The position numbers were made by a program, and so were the translations under genes. The notes under the pieces are model-generated. The model did no database searches and had not been told where the DNA came from. It saw only the letters and a list, made by a program, of their open reading frames with translations. Positions 22,891-31,290 of a DNA stretch of 64,000 nucleotides are shown piece by piece; position 1 is the stretch's first letter; every line of letters starts with the position of its first letter. Where the stretch lies: contig JAYWVB010000008.1 of the NCBI GenBank assembly GCA_039881045.1, positions 496,001-560,000 of the forward strand, read 5' to 3'. This stretch comes from Chaetomium olivaceum (Eukaryota; Ascomycota; Sordariomycetes; Sordariales; Chaetomiaceae).

Positions 22891-24132
22891 ATGTTCCTCT
22901 TCAACGCGCGATTGAGAATTACTTTCCTTGAGTGCGCTCCTGAGAGGCCGTGCAGTATCCTTTTCCTCCACCTTGACGCGTTTCCTGAGACGCTCAACTT
23001 GTCTTCGAAGTTCTGAGTCGTGCTTTATACGCTCCTGGGCGCGTGCTTCGGCAGTCCGCGACGGAAATCGATGTTCGGGTCGAATCTCTGGGCGAGCTGC
23101 CCAGCATTCCTCGAGGTTGTGTTTGTTGTCACAAGCAGGGCAGCCAGATTTTGAGTCATCGTTGTTTCGACGCTTCTTAGATCGAGGAGGCGGGCTGCGG
23201 CTCTTACTTCTGCGTGGTGTTGGGTTGCGCCGCGAGCGGTGAGGCTCCAAGTCGTGTTCTCCCTCATCGGAGGTCTGATCTGCAAAAGTGACGAACGCGC
23301 CCTTGGTGATAGTGCGCGGCTTGGAATCCCCGTCTTTTCGGAGGCGCTCGCGAAAGTCCTTCACCAGCTTGTGGACGGTAAGCTTGTTGTTGTCGATGAG
23401 CGCCTGGTTGCTAATGGCGTATGCTTCGCACCAGGATTCGTATCCTGCACCTCTGATGGCTGCTTCGAACTGCAACCACCACATCTGGGAGTTGTCGGTG
23501 CCCGGCACTTTAGCCTCTTGGGCTTCGCCGATGGCTGTTTCCCAGCTAGAGAGCCAGCCCCGTGTGTCCTTTGGCTTGCGGGTGACGACCTTGATGGCGG
23601 TGTTATAGCGCTCGAGCGCTCGGCGAAGGTCTTCGAGATCGTCGGTTCCCGCACGCTCCTTGAGGGCGTCGTACCACTCATGAAGCTTCTTGTCGGGTTT
23701 GCAGGTCGCGTTGTAGATGTGGGTGGCGACCGTTTTCTGAACCCAGCTGCTCACGTTGCTGATTCTTTGTCCTTGGGTCTCGTATCGTCGCCAGTTAAAC
23801 TGGAAGTTGGTCACATCTTGGCGGTATTGTTCCTTCCCCACCGTAGTCATTTCTGAAAGGTTGCGAGGCGCTCCTTGCGTATCGGTGAGCTCTGTGCCGC
23901 CTGCGGGTGTTGCGCTTGAGTTGCGCGTGCTAGAAGCTGGCGTGTCCAGGAGCTTCGGGTAGTCGGTGAATCTCGGTTCGGTCGGTCGCTCCATGAAGTC
24001 GCCTCTGGAGGTGCTTGCAGGATTGATGAGCTCCCAGAGCTGGTTATCCTTCGCCATGTTGATAAAGCGCAGGTTCCACTCCTTCCAGCTCTCCGGGCCG
24101 GTAAGCTTGACGATGTTTTCGGTCGAGGTCAT
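22888..24132 (-). CDS. Copia Gag, ending in UGA-CUA-G readthrough context
   Basis: The start was taken at ATG 24132 (MTSTENIVKLTGPESWKEWN), which begins the conserved copia capsid pattern; the frame stays open upstream to 24252 through the primer-binding site. The capsid part contains LRFINMAKDNQLWELINP. A short zinc knuckle (CPACDNKHNLEEC, about 23104-23142) follows a basic SR-rich stretch; its spacing C-x2-C-x3-H-x4-C is one residue shorter than the usual knuckle. The frame ends HEEEH-like acidic residues and TGA (22888-22890). The next codons CTA GCC continue in the same frame into pol, so the stop can be bypassed to make Gag-Pol. 414 residues. Confidence 0.88.
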   Translation of the reverse strand: MTSTENIVKLTGPESWKEWNLRFINMAKDNQLWELINPASTSRGDFMERPTEPRFTDYPKLLDTPASSTRNSSATPAGGTELTDTQGAPRNLSEMTTVGKEQYRQDVTNFQFNWRRYETQGQRISNVSSWVQKTVATHIYNATCKPDKKLHEWYDALKERAGTDDLEDLRRALERYNTAIKVVTRKPKDTRGWLSSWETAIGEAQEAKVPGTDNSQMWWLQFEAAIRGAGYESWCEAYAISNQALIDNNKLTVHKLVKDFRERLRKDGDSKPRTITKGAFVTFADQTSDEGEHDLEPHRSRRNPTPRRSKSRSPPPRSKKRRNNDDSKSGCPACDNKHNLEECWAARPEIRPEHRFPSRTAEARAQERIKHDSELRRQVERLRKRVKVEEKDTARPLRSALKESNSQSRVEEEH

Positions 24133-24208
24133 GGTCGCGGTTGCGGTGGTCGTCAAGTTCTTGAACTGTTGTTCGTGGCTGTTGCTTCGAATTGATTGTA
24201 GGAAGCTT

Positions 24209-24230
24209 GGTTGCGAGCCGGGCTCATAAC
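24209..24230 (-). promoter_or_regulatory. Copia primer-binding site (half initiator tRNA-Met type)
   Basis: Immediately after the 15-bp 5' stub the minus strand reads GTTATGAGCCCGGCTCGC. The first 11 bases are complementary to the anticodon stem-loop of initiator tRNA-Met (GGGCTCATAAC), as known for Drosophila copia, which is primed by a cleaved half tRNA. Confidence 0.65.
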
Positions 24231-24245
24231 TGTTGGTTTCCAACA
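24231..24245 (-). repeat. 15-bp stub in place of the copia 5' LTR
   Basis: On the minus strand TGTTGGAAACCAACA lies between the target duplication and the primer-binding site. It starts like the 3' LTR (TGTTGGAA) and ends like it (CCAACA), so it looks like the two LTR tips with the inside removed. Confidence 0.75.
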
Positions 24246-24250
24246 CGACC
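24246..24250. repeat. Copia target-site duplication, right (CGACC)
   Basis: Matches 18769-18773. Confidence 0.9.
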
Positions 24251-24321
24251 AAGGGAAGCCCGCGGACAAGTCGACCCCAGCGAGGAAGGGGTCGCCCGAA
24301 GAAAAACTAGGACAATCAACA

Positions 24322-24789
24322 TCAGAACCCAAGCGAAGGGAAAAAAAAAAAAAAAAGGACGCACTCTAAACCCCAGGAAGGACTAAAGGAGGAGGCGGCG
24401 GCGGCGCTCGAGGATGGCTGCACGGCGGCAGCCTCACGACGCTCCTGTTCCGCCAACACCTTCCCCTCCTGATCAAACATCGCCAGAGCCTTGCGCTTAA
24501 GGGCCAGGCGCTGGGTCCGCAGGCGGTCAGCCTTTGCCAACGCCGTCGCTAGGTCGCGATTCGCATTCAGAAGTTCGCGCTGCGCAGTACGGATTGCGTC
24601 CGTCGCAACACGCTCCTGCTCATCCAGATCGCGCTCCTCGTCGACAATGCGGCGGACGGCGGGATCGCTGAAGCCAAAAGCGTCGCAAGAATGGTTGCCT
24701 ACGGAAAGGCAATTGCCGCAGACGTCGGAATTCTCGGAAGACTTGCAATCCGAGAGGTTCTTTTCTCTACAACGAGTACACTTCACCAT
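24322..24789 (-). CDS. Antisense ORF in gypsy 3' region: Zn2Cys6-like cluster plus coiled coil
   Basis: An open frame of 155 codons from ATG 24789 on the strand opposite to gypsy pol, between the pol stop and the 3' LTR; its last 65 bp overlap the pol end tail to tail. Near the start six cysteines follow C-x2-C-x7-C-x8-C-x2-C-x7-C (CTRCREKNLSDC, then CGNCLSVGNHSC), close to the fungal Zn2Cys6 binuclear cluster (C-x2-C-x6-C-x5-12-C-x2-C-x6-8-C). A charged helix follows (about residues 48-115, DEERDLDEQERVATDAIRTA onward) that looks like a coiled coil. The tail is phenylalanine-rich because it is antisense to the lysine run of pol. An upstream ATG at 24884 (MADGIKNGSESKNPAP) is one frame off and could be the real start if one base is wrong. 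It resembles a DNA-binding or RNA-binding accessory protein; function unknown. Confidence 0.55.
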   Translation of the reverse strand: MVKCTRCREKNLSDCKSSENSDVCGNCLSVGNHSCDAFGFSDPAVRRIVDEERDLDEQERVATDAIRTAQRELLNANRDLATALAKADRLRTQRLALKRKALAMFDQEGKVLAEQERREAAAVQPSSSAAAASSFSPSWGLECVLFFFFFPSLGF

Positions 24790-25014
24790 TTCGGTACCAG
24801 CAAGATTGGACAACGTCGCACGGGTATGTCGACGTTCGGTGCTGGATTTTTGCTTTCGCTTCCGTTCTTTATACCGTCAGCCATGGCGAATTTGAAGTAG
24901 AAGATGCGGGGGGGAAATCACTCACCAAGACAGATTGGGGACTGTTGGCACTATTTCAGGAAGTTGGCTGGGGAACGTGGCCGACGGGACGTCAGCCCTG
25001 GAGGAGGGGCATCG

Positions 25015-25459
25015 TGTCACGGATATGCCAACAGGTGGAACCCCGGGGCGCGGGACGCCCCGAGCCAGTCATTAGCAAGACCAATCAGATAGCTAGGAAA
25101 TGGTCAAGGTGATCAGTGAGCTCAGTCGCCAAGAGTATACTGAGCACACTGAGCACCAGGACGGGACCACCAATGAGGAGTCAGGACGGCTCAACACTGA
25201 TCAGTGAGCTCAGTTGCCCAGGGCACACTAAGCACACTGAGCACCCAGGAATTAGATAGTATATAGTCACTCGTTCTGGAGAGCTCTGGGAGTTCTCCAG
25301 TTAGCAATCACAACTACAGTTCGCTACAAGCTCGAGAGCCTACTGTTGAGACAAGTCTTTGTTGTGCACCTTTTGGCTGCACCGAACCTAGTACCTTTGC
25401 AAGACACCTTCAATCAGACTGAACCCTAACAGGACGAGGTCCAGGAGAGGTTCGTCACA
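25015..25459 (+). repeat. Gypsy 3' LTR (445 bp)
   Basis: Same sequence as 12169-12612 with one extra G at the CCCAGGG site near 25220. A purine tract (GGAGGAGGGG) lies just upstream at about 25000-25010. Confidence 0.93.
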
Positions 25460-25464
25460 ACTGC
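25460..25464. repeat. Gypsy target-site duplication, right (ACTGC)
   Basis: Matches 12164-12168; resumes the transposase gene. Confidence 0.9.
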
Positions 25465-26734
25465 GTCTAGGCGTCGGGACAGTCTTATGTGATGGCCTAG
25501 TAATTTTTGACAGACTTCCTTGTGATCGACGGCGTCGTTTTCGAGGTGTGGAAACCGGTCTGGGTTGTCCTACATCAACAAAACGACTCGCGAGAGGCTT
25601 CTCGATGTTGAGGGGCCAGAGACCAGATGCCTCCCATCCAGATCTGATATACAGCAAAAATATCAGATCTTCCCTGGCTCTAGCATAGGCGACGATAAAG
25701 TCCTGTTTGTTGAGAGGGAGTCCGTTGCGTTGAAGGATGATATCGCTAAGGTAACGGCGGTAGCTGTTCTTCAGGGGGCTGAAGACGGTAAGGTCGAGCG
25801 GCTGGAGGACGTGGGAACAGTGTGGAGGTAAAAAAAGAAGATGAATGCTATTGGCGTAACACTCCCACATAAACTCATCACTTTCATGACTCCCATGCCC
25901 ATCAACTACCAACAACCGCTTCCTTGTTGTTGCTGTCCCAGGGATGTAAATCTCCTTCAACCAGTGAAGCGCAATATCATTGCTTGTCCATCCTTTTGGG
26001 CTTGTCGTAAACCTCCAACGTGAGATAGCATTGTAGAGGCGTGGATCGCGAGGAAACCACTGCTGCTGAACGTCCGCGCCCTCATAGATAACCAGGGGGG
26101 GAAGCGACTGACCCGCTGCTGTGATGCATTCGATGATCGTGATCCAGGTCCGGTTTTCTGGACTCTTGGCGATAGCAACTCTGGTCTCCTGTCTTCCAAC
26201 ACATAAACCGTTTGTTCCCATACCTTCCATCACTCCAACTTCGTCCATATTCCCCCGGTGCTCGGGCAGGATGTCCTCAATAGCAGGAAGCACAAGCTTC
26301 TCAAACCAGGTCCTAATAACCTCAGTTGTTGCCCCTTCAATGCGCTTGTAGTCAACTCGCTTCACCTTCTTGGTCTTAACTTCTGGATGGCGCTTGAAAA
26401 ATCGAGGAAGCCAGCCGTTCCCGACAGTCTCTGAGGAGCCGTTTGCCTGGAGGATACGGTCGGCGAATAAGCGAATCTGGCGATGGGAAACAGGGACGCC
26501 TAAGTCCTCTTGTATCGTGATCCAGGCCGCCAGATGATTTTCCTGGGTAGGCGAAAGCTTCTGCAACACAGTAGCTTCGTATTCGCCCTTGGGTCGGACA
26601 CCCTTCTTGATCCGGGACTGAATGGTTGAGGGTGGTACGCCCCACTCTTCGGCTGCCTTCCGTACGGACATGCTTCCGTTTCTGATGGCCGTGATGGCTT
26701 GTTGGAGGTTTTCTTCGGTGTATTTCTTAGCCAT
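25465..26734 (-). pseudogene. Pogo-type DDE transposase, N-terminal part
   Basis: The ATG at 26734 gives AKKYTEENLQQAITAIRNGS, the helix-turn-helix of the psq type, followed by a CENP-B-type HTH (NGWLPRFFKRHPEVKTKKVK). The DDE_1 catalytic core shows the three acidic positions: NMDEVGVMEGMG, LLVVDGHGSHES and LQPLDLTVFSPLK. The C-terminal linker GWEASGLWPLNIEKP is typical of the Fot1/Tigger group. The frame is interrupted at codon about 424 (TVPTPRRS) by the gypsy LTR and continues at 12163. Before insertion it would have been about 540 residues, with no other break visible, so the element may have been active when it was hit. Confidence 0.88.
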
Positions 26735-26863
26735 CATAAAAGCCCTGCTTCCAGCAATCAAAACGATATCAAAATTATGAATATTTGACCAAAATTGACT
26801 AAGTTGTTGTGGTTTGACCTTGGGCGGGGCGAGGGATGGTTGGGCAGGATGCGGGGCTGGAAG

Positions 26864-26907
26864 GTGTGCGAGAGGTGGGGTGTGCGATTGCCAGGGTGAG
26901 GGACTTA
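26864..26907 (-). repeat. Right terminal inverted repeat of pogo-type element
   Basis: Reverse complement resembles 11713-11760; ends GGGACTTA followed by TA. The tip differs from the left TIR by a few bases. Confidence 0.7.
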
Positions 26908-26909
26908 TA

Positions 26910-29188
26910 CCTCACCTATAGTCCCGGTGGTCGTTACGCTGCTAAAATACGGGGCACTCCTCATATCGATGAGCGTTGCTGTCACGGTGCAAGTCCCATT
27001 GATACCGAGCAAAATGCCTATTTTTCGCGCAGTTTAGCCAGGCCCAGAACCTAGACGGCGATGTCTCTCAAACTCCCTGTCACTGTTCAAGAATCATGAC
27101 TGGGAAAAGGCGGAGTTGAAGCGTAGAAATTTCCACAAGCCTTCCCCTATACCAAATCGTTTCTAGTATGCTACAAAACTCCACTCTTGTGGAGGAAGGG
27201 AGTTGGCATGTCGGGCACACGGACTTATACCTTTGCTGTTTACCTGGAACAGTCACCCCTTGCATCTGGGTTATAGCTATATGTCTATCTTTTCGCCTAG
27301 GGAATGGCTTGTGTAAAATACTCATCGGGCCGAAACAGCTTGTTGGGGTGCTCTTCCCTCGTCGCATCGCCAAGGGCTGTCTGCTGCATTGGCTCTACCC
27401 GGTCAGGATTTTCCGGGAACATGCTGACGTCGGCGGGCGCTTAGTTGTGGCTATGTTCTCTGCTCCGAAACAGAATATCCACCACATCTCTTTCGGCCTT
27501 GGACGAGAAGCATGGGCCCCTCAACCGGACCCGCTAACTCTAACACAATACTCCTGTATCGCTTGGGCTAGCTATCCTCTGTACGACGAGCAACATGGGT
27601 GCAAAGAAGACCTGACACACGACGAACCAGTGTCGGCTTTTCTAAAGGGGCGGTTCCTTTGCTGGCTTGAGAGCCACAAAGGTTTCCTCAAGCATAGCTA
27701 CTACCCCAGGTCCAGTCACCGAGGCTGCGACCTCTTCTACCAGTGCCGGTAGCACCCTGACCCGCACCTACAAATGTATAGGCTAGGCACATCCCAAGCA
27801 AGCGTCTTGTTGAACGGGCTGTAAAACTCGGATAGATGCGACAAGCCCGGTGAGAATTAGTGGAAGCTGACCGAATGCCGCGGATGACCCATCTGTAAGC
27901 CCTTATCGACCCCATTTCGCAAGCCTTCCCCTGAACGGAACTGCCGACCTAGATCCGTGGATTCGGAACGCTCTGCCAATTGCGGCTTAGCCTCCGGAGC
28001 CACCACAGTTGAGCCCTTGTCGTTTCTTGGAGTTGGGGTAAGGCGATGCTGTGTAAGCTAGTTATCTTGGCAGCTTGACCAGTGTTGCGAGTCATGTATC
28101 AGGTGAACTGAGAGGAGCAGCACCGAGATGGCCTTGGGTAAAGAGCCGAGGCTGTCTTTTACCAAGGTGGTATTATAATAAACAACTCCAACGCGGGGAA
28201 CGGTGCGTTAGGCTTTGTGTTGCATGGCTGGTATCCTGCCAAGTAACGTTAGCTTGACCTGTTCCTCAGGTGCAGCCGATTCCCGAGATTTGGTCCGATG
28301 CCGATCCCTCTACCCCATGGGGAAAATGAGGGGCCAGAGAGCTCGACCCGGTTCACGGGAGGAGCTGGCCGAAATGGTAGGAAAGAGAGAACAGACTCCA
28401 ATGCACTTGTCTCGGGAGCGAGGTAGCTAAGAGTCTAATGGAGCCCAGGGGCTGTTTCGTGTCTGCATTCGAGCATGACAAGCCATTTGTCATCCTCGTC
28501 TGCTTTTAGTCTGCCTCGGCCCCAAAGCCGCAAGATGAGCCGCATTGGTGTTGGAGGATCAGAGTTCCTGGCGGTGCCCGAGCTCCGTTGGGCGTCTAGA
28601 CCTCAATCCTCTCCCCGTTCGCCAAGCCTTCCGCAAGATTCGCTACATTGGGCCCGGCGCGCTGCTCCCCGCCCTGAAGCTACCTACCACCTCCATCAGA
28701 CAAGGACCCTCAAACCCGGAGAAATACCGACCGCACGCGGAACCCAGGGACTAATTACGCCGCCGCGCTCCAGCGCAGCTGGTGCCATCACGCGTACTGG
28801 TAGTCTGTGGGGTCGTTAATGCAAACGGAACAAGTCCGCACATGGGTTGGGTGTCAGATGCGAGGAGTCAACCGAGGTTTGCCTTTATGTCTCTATCAAT
28901 GAATACGGAAGTTGAAACAAACAGCTTGGGGCCAAGCCATTTGGAGGAGCGAGGCGCGAGGCGCTAAGAAAAGCCGTGATCACGAAGTCAGAGTAGGCAT
29001 CAGTCAATGTCCGCTAGATGTGTATAAGAAGACGAGAGATCGCAGTTTCGAAGCCATTCCTCCTACTAATTACAAGAAGCAGACCTCGACAGCCTCTCAC
29101 ACTTCCAGTCATATACCCTGCGCCTAGCCGCCCTTCGTTTCTCCAACCCCGATTCGCCTACCGTCTATTCATCTATTTCATTTTGACA
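26910..29188. other. Long non-coding stretch upstream of the cutinase gene
   Basis: No gene is recognised. A 194-codon frame at 27168-27752 (plus) has an irregular composition and no motif. The last few hundred bases are the likely cutinase promoter and leader. Confidence 0.4.
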
Positions 29189-29995
29189 ATGAAGTTTTTT
29201 GTCACCCTCTCGCTTCTCGCTGGCCTTGGTGCCGCCTTGCCCACTGCTATCGAGGTCGTCCCGGCCGAGGAGGGTATTGAGGCTCGTCAGCTTTTTGGCA
29301 ACACTCGCAACGAGCTGCAGACTGGCGGCACCTGCCCTCAGGTCATCTTCATCTATGCCCGCGGCTCGACTGAGAGCGGCAATTTGGTATGCATCTATTC
29401 ACACGAAAAAGACATTCGGGGATATACTGACAAACCCTTCATAGGGCACCCTTGGCCCCGATATTGGCAATTACCTTGAATCGTCGCTCGGCGCTTCCAA
29501 CGTCTGGGTTCAGGGAGTTGGTGGTCGTTACACGGCGAGCATTGGGGACAACGCCCTTCCGGACGGCACCAGCCGCGCCGCCATCGCGGAGATGACAGAT
29601 CTCTTCCAGCTCGCCAACAGCAGGTGCCCCAACGCAGAGATTGTTGCTGGTGGCTACAGCCAGGGTGCCGCCCTCACTGCCGCCACCATTAGGGATCTTA
29701 GCGCCACTATCCGCAACAAAATCGTCGGCGTCGTCTTATTCGGATATACCAAGGTGAGAGCATACTTACCAAGACACCATTCTCGGCAGACCTTTCGACT
29801 AACTGTGCCCCCCCCTAGAACCTTCAGAACAGGGGCCGCATCCCCAACTATCCTGCCGACAGGACAAAGGTCTACTGCAACACAGGCGACCTTGTCTGCA
29901 CGGGCACGCTGATTGTCGCCCTCCCCCATTTGATGTACGGCGACGACGCTCGCGGCCCGGCGCCTCGCTTCCTTCTCAGCAAGATCAACGCTTAG
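29189..29995 (+). CDS. Cutinase (carbohydrate esterase family 5)
   Basis: Three exons: 29189-29386, 29445-29753, 29819-29995 (introns of 58 and 65 bp with GTATGC and GTGAGA donors), 227 residues, no frame errors. The signal peptide (MKFFVTLSLLAGLGAALP) and a short propeptide precede the catalytic domain. The serine esterase motif is GGYSQGAAL; the aspartate lies in YCNTGDLVCTGTL and the histidine in LPHLMYGDDARGP, with paired cysteines as in classical cutinases. It hydrolyses cutin or other polyester and short-chain ester substrates outside the cell. The residues of the oxyanion region (YARGSTESGN) are also present. Confidence 0.95.
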
Positions 29996-31290
29996 AGGAC
30001 GGCTTGCAGACGACCCGTTGCGGGTAAGCCTAGTAGTCGTTGTTTTCTGGTCTTCCTGCCATGACAAACATGATGGCTGGCGGCTGGACTGCGGTCAAGT
30101 GTTGAATCTACAAAACGCGTTCCGAGTCGGGGTTGGCAGGCTTCACACATAGCTTCATTTCTTCATATAGTTTCGAGTCTTTAACAAATTCACGTGGCCG
30201 CCTTATCTTCTCTACATGATTCTCCTAGTGAATCGCGGCACTCAAGTACTTGACCTTGGTGCCAATCACAGTTAAGTCGATGACAGCCAAGCCCGGTTGG
30301 AAAGCTGGCATGACCTGGTCACGCTAGGTAAGGGGGCTGAGGCGAAGGTTGTTATAGTTTCTATCAACAAAGTTGCACGAAGGATGTAAGAGTGGGCAGT
30401 CCTGTGGCCGCGAGGAGATGCCCTAAATGATAGGGTTCGGACGTACGACGTATATAAAGTGTATAGGAGCTTTATATAAGGCAACTGATATACGGACAGG
30501 GCGTTATCCGAGCAGGGCAATGTAGAACTTCCTATTGGCTCAAAAACTTCTGTTAAGCAGGGGTTACCCATTAAAATCTTGCCGCATTCTCTCCAGATTT
30601 GCTAGCTGCTAGTGGTCTGCCAACTCCAACCGACGTCAAAGATCGTCTTATCTTCGTATATCTATCAATCCCATAATACCTCGCTTTTCTAATAGCTCCC
30701 GAAAGCGATCCCAAACTACATAAGATATTATTAGTCTGGATAAAGCATAATTGTAACTCTAAAAGTAACTCCAACGCGATATCTCTAATATATACGAATA
30801 GACTAGGTTACTATCTTTAAATAGTAGCTTAAGACCGGACCCTAAGAGATGGTACGGTTAGAGTAATGGTAATTGTTGAACACTGGAGTTCGGATTACAG
30901 GCGCTGTAGCCATCTGGGGGCTCTACAGTACTGTAATTGAATTGGTATGGCCTGTAGCTATGTGATGGCCGGCGCGATCTGAGCCGACATAAGGTGAGCA
31001 ACGTCACGTGCTCAAGATACGCCCGAAAAAGGAAGTTTCGTGTGCCCAGATTCGTCGCACACAACAAAAGCACTCACAGTCGCGTGGTAAACCTGCAAAC
31101 ACGGCCATAACAAAAGCTTTAAACCATAAACTGGCATGAACTATCACTTATGCAGGCCTTACTTCTCCAGCCAACATTCTACCATCCATCCGCTCAACCT
31201 TTATGTTCTTCATAGTGAGTAGAATAAGAACGGCTCAACAACGAGCCCCTAATTCGTGACCCGCCCATCGATGAACAACCCCACCTGGAC
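29996..31290. other. Intergenic region with an AT-rich, possibly RIP-affected island
   Basis: Bases 30570-30860 are strongly AT/TA-rich compared with the surroundings and contain no coding frame. This looks like a decayed repeat. The rest shows no gene. Confidence 0.45.

Larger units (their letters stand above)
18774..24245 (-). mobile_element. Ty1/copia retrotransposon with a collapsed 5' LTR
   Basis: A 5,472-bp element on the minus strand with 5-bp duplications CGACC on both sides. Order on its own strand: 15-bp 5' stub (24231-24245), primer-binding site (24230-24209), gag (24132-22888), in-frame UGA, pol (22887-19073), polypurine tract, and a 241-bp 3' LTR (19014-18774). The order protease, integrase, RT, RNase H defines copia. 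The two outermost 16 bp of the insertion are perfect inverted repeats of each other. A normal 5' LTR is absent, so this copy has no LTR promoter at its 5' end. Confidence 0.9.
14981..24386 (+). pseudogene. Gypsy pol: protease, RT, RNase H, integrase, chromodomain (split by copia)
   Basis: In order: protease (LVDGGAQMDLIS, about 15148-15183), a long variable linker, reverse transcriptase with RMCVDYRQLN and the catalytic YLDD (about 16384-16395), RNase H (EVEADASDFAIGG, about 16819), integrase with an HHCC zinc domain (RLGGHMGISK, then CDLCGRSK near 17650), the catalytic core (VTMDFITKLP, WITDRDTKFAS, TAYHPQTDGQTERLNQ), and a C-terminal chromodomain (WDVEEILDSR, RIEYLVKWLGFGPEDNSWQP, 18610-18710). 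The chromodomain defines it as a chromovirus. The frame changes at least at about 14930, 15400, 16620, 16900, 17460, 17890, 18240 and 18400. Copia sits after the codons for RRNPDRP; beyond it the frame resumes at 24251 with a lysine-rich tail (GKPADKSTPARKG, KKKKK) and stops at 24384-24386. Confidence 0.85.
12169..25459 (+). mobile_element. Ty3/gypsy chromovirus retrotransposon, interrupted by a copia element
   Basis: Full-length element: 5' LTR 12169-12612, gag from 12667, pol with protease, RT, RNase H, integrase and chromodomain, 3' LTR 25015-25459, and 5-bp duplications ACTGC on both sides. Without the copia insertion (18774-24245 plus one TSD copy) it is about 7.8 kb. It inserted into the transposase gene of a pogo-type element, on the opposite strand. 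The two LTRs differ by one inserted G only, so the insertion is young. There is no strong C-to-T decay of the RIP type. Gag-pol contains at least ten small frame changes. Confidence 0.92.
11713..26907 (-). mobile_element. Pogo/Fot1-type DNA transposon, split by a gypsy element
   Basis: Imperfect terminal inverted repeats lie at 11713-11760 and 26864-26907; both contain the 15-mer CTGGCAATCGCACAC (11729-11743 plus strand, 26880-26894 minus strand) and AAGTCCC near the tip. TA dinucleotides flank them (11711-11712 and 26908-26909). Removing the 13.3-kb retrotransposon insertion and one copy of its target duplication leaves about 1.9 kb, the usual size of Fot1/Pot2-like elements. A single gene on the minus strand encodes the transposase. 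It is the oldest layer of the nest. Confidence 0.85.

Noticed and set aside
24231..24245. Copia as a DNA transposon because of its terminal inverted repeats
   Set aside because: Gag, Pol, primer-binding site, polypurine tract and 3' LTR show an LTR retrotransposon; the inverted termini come from the collapsed 5' LTR.
27168..27752. 194-codon frame upstream of the cutinase gene
   Set aside because: No motif, irregular composition and no intron or signal features; probably chance.
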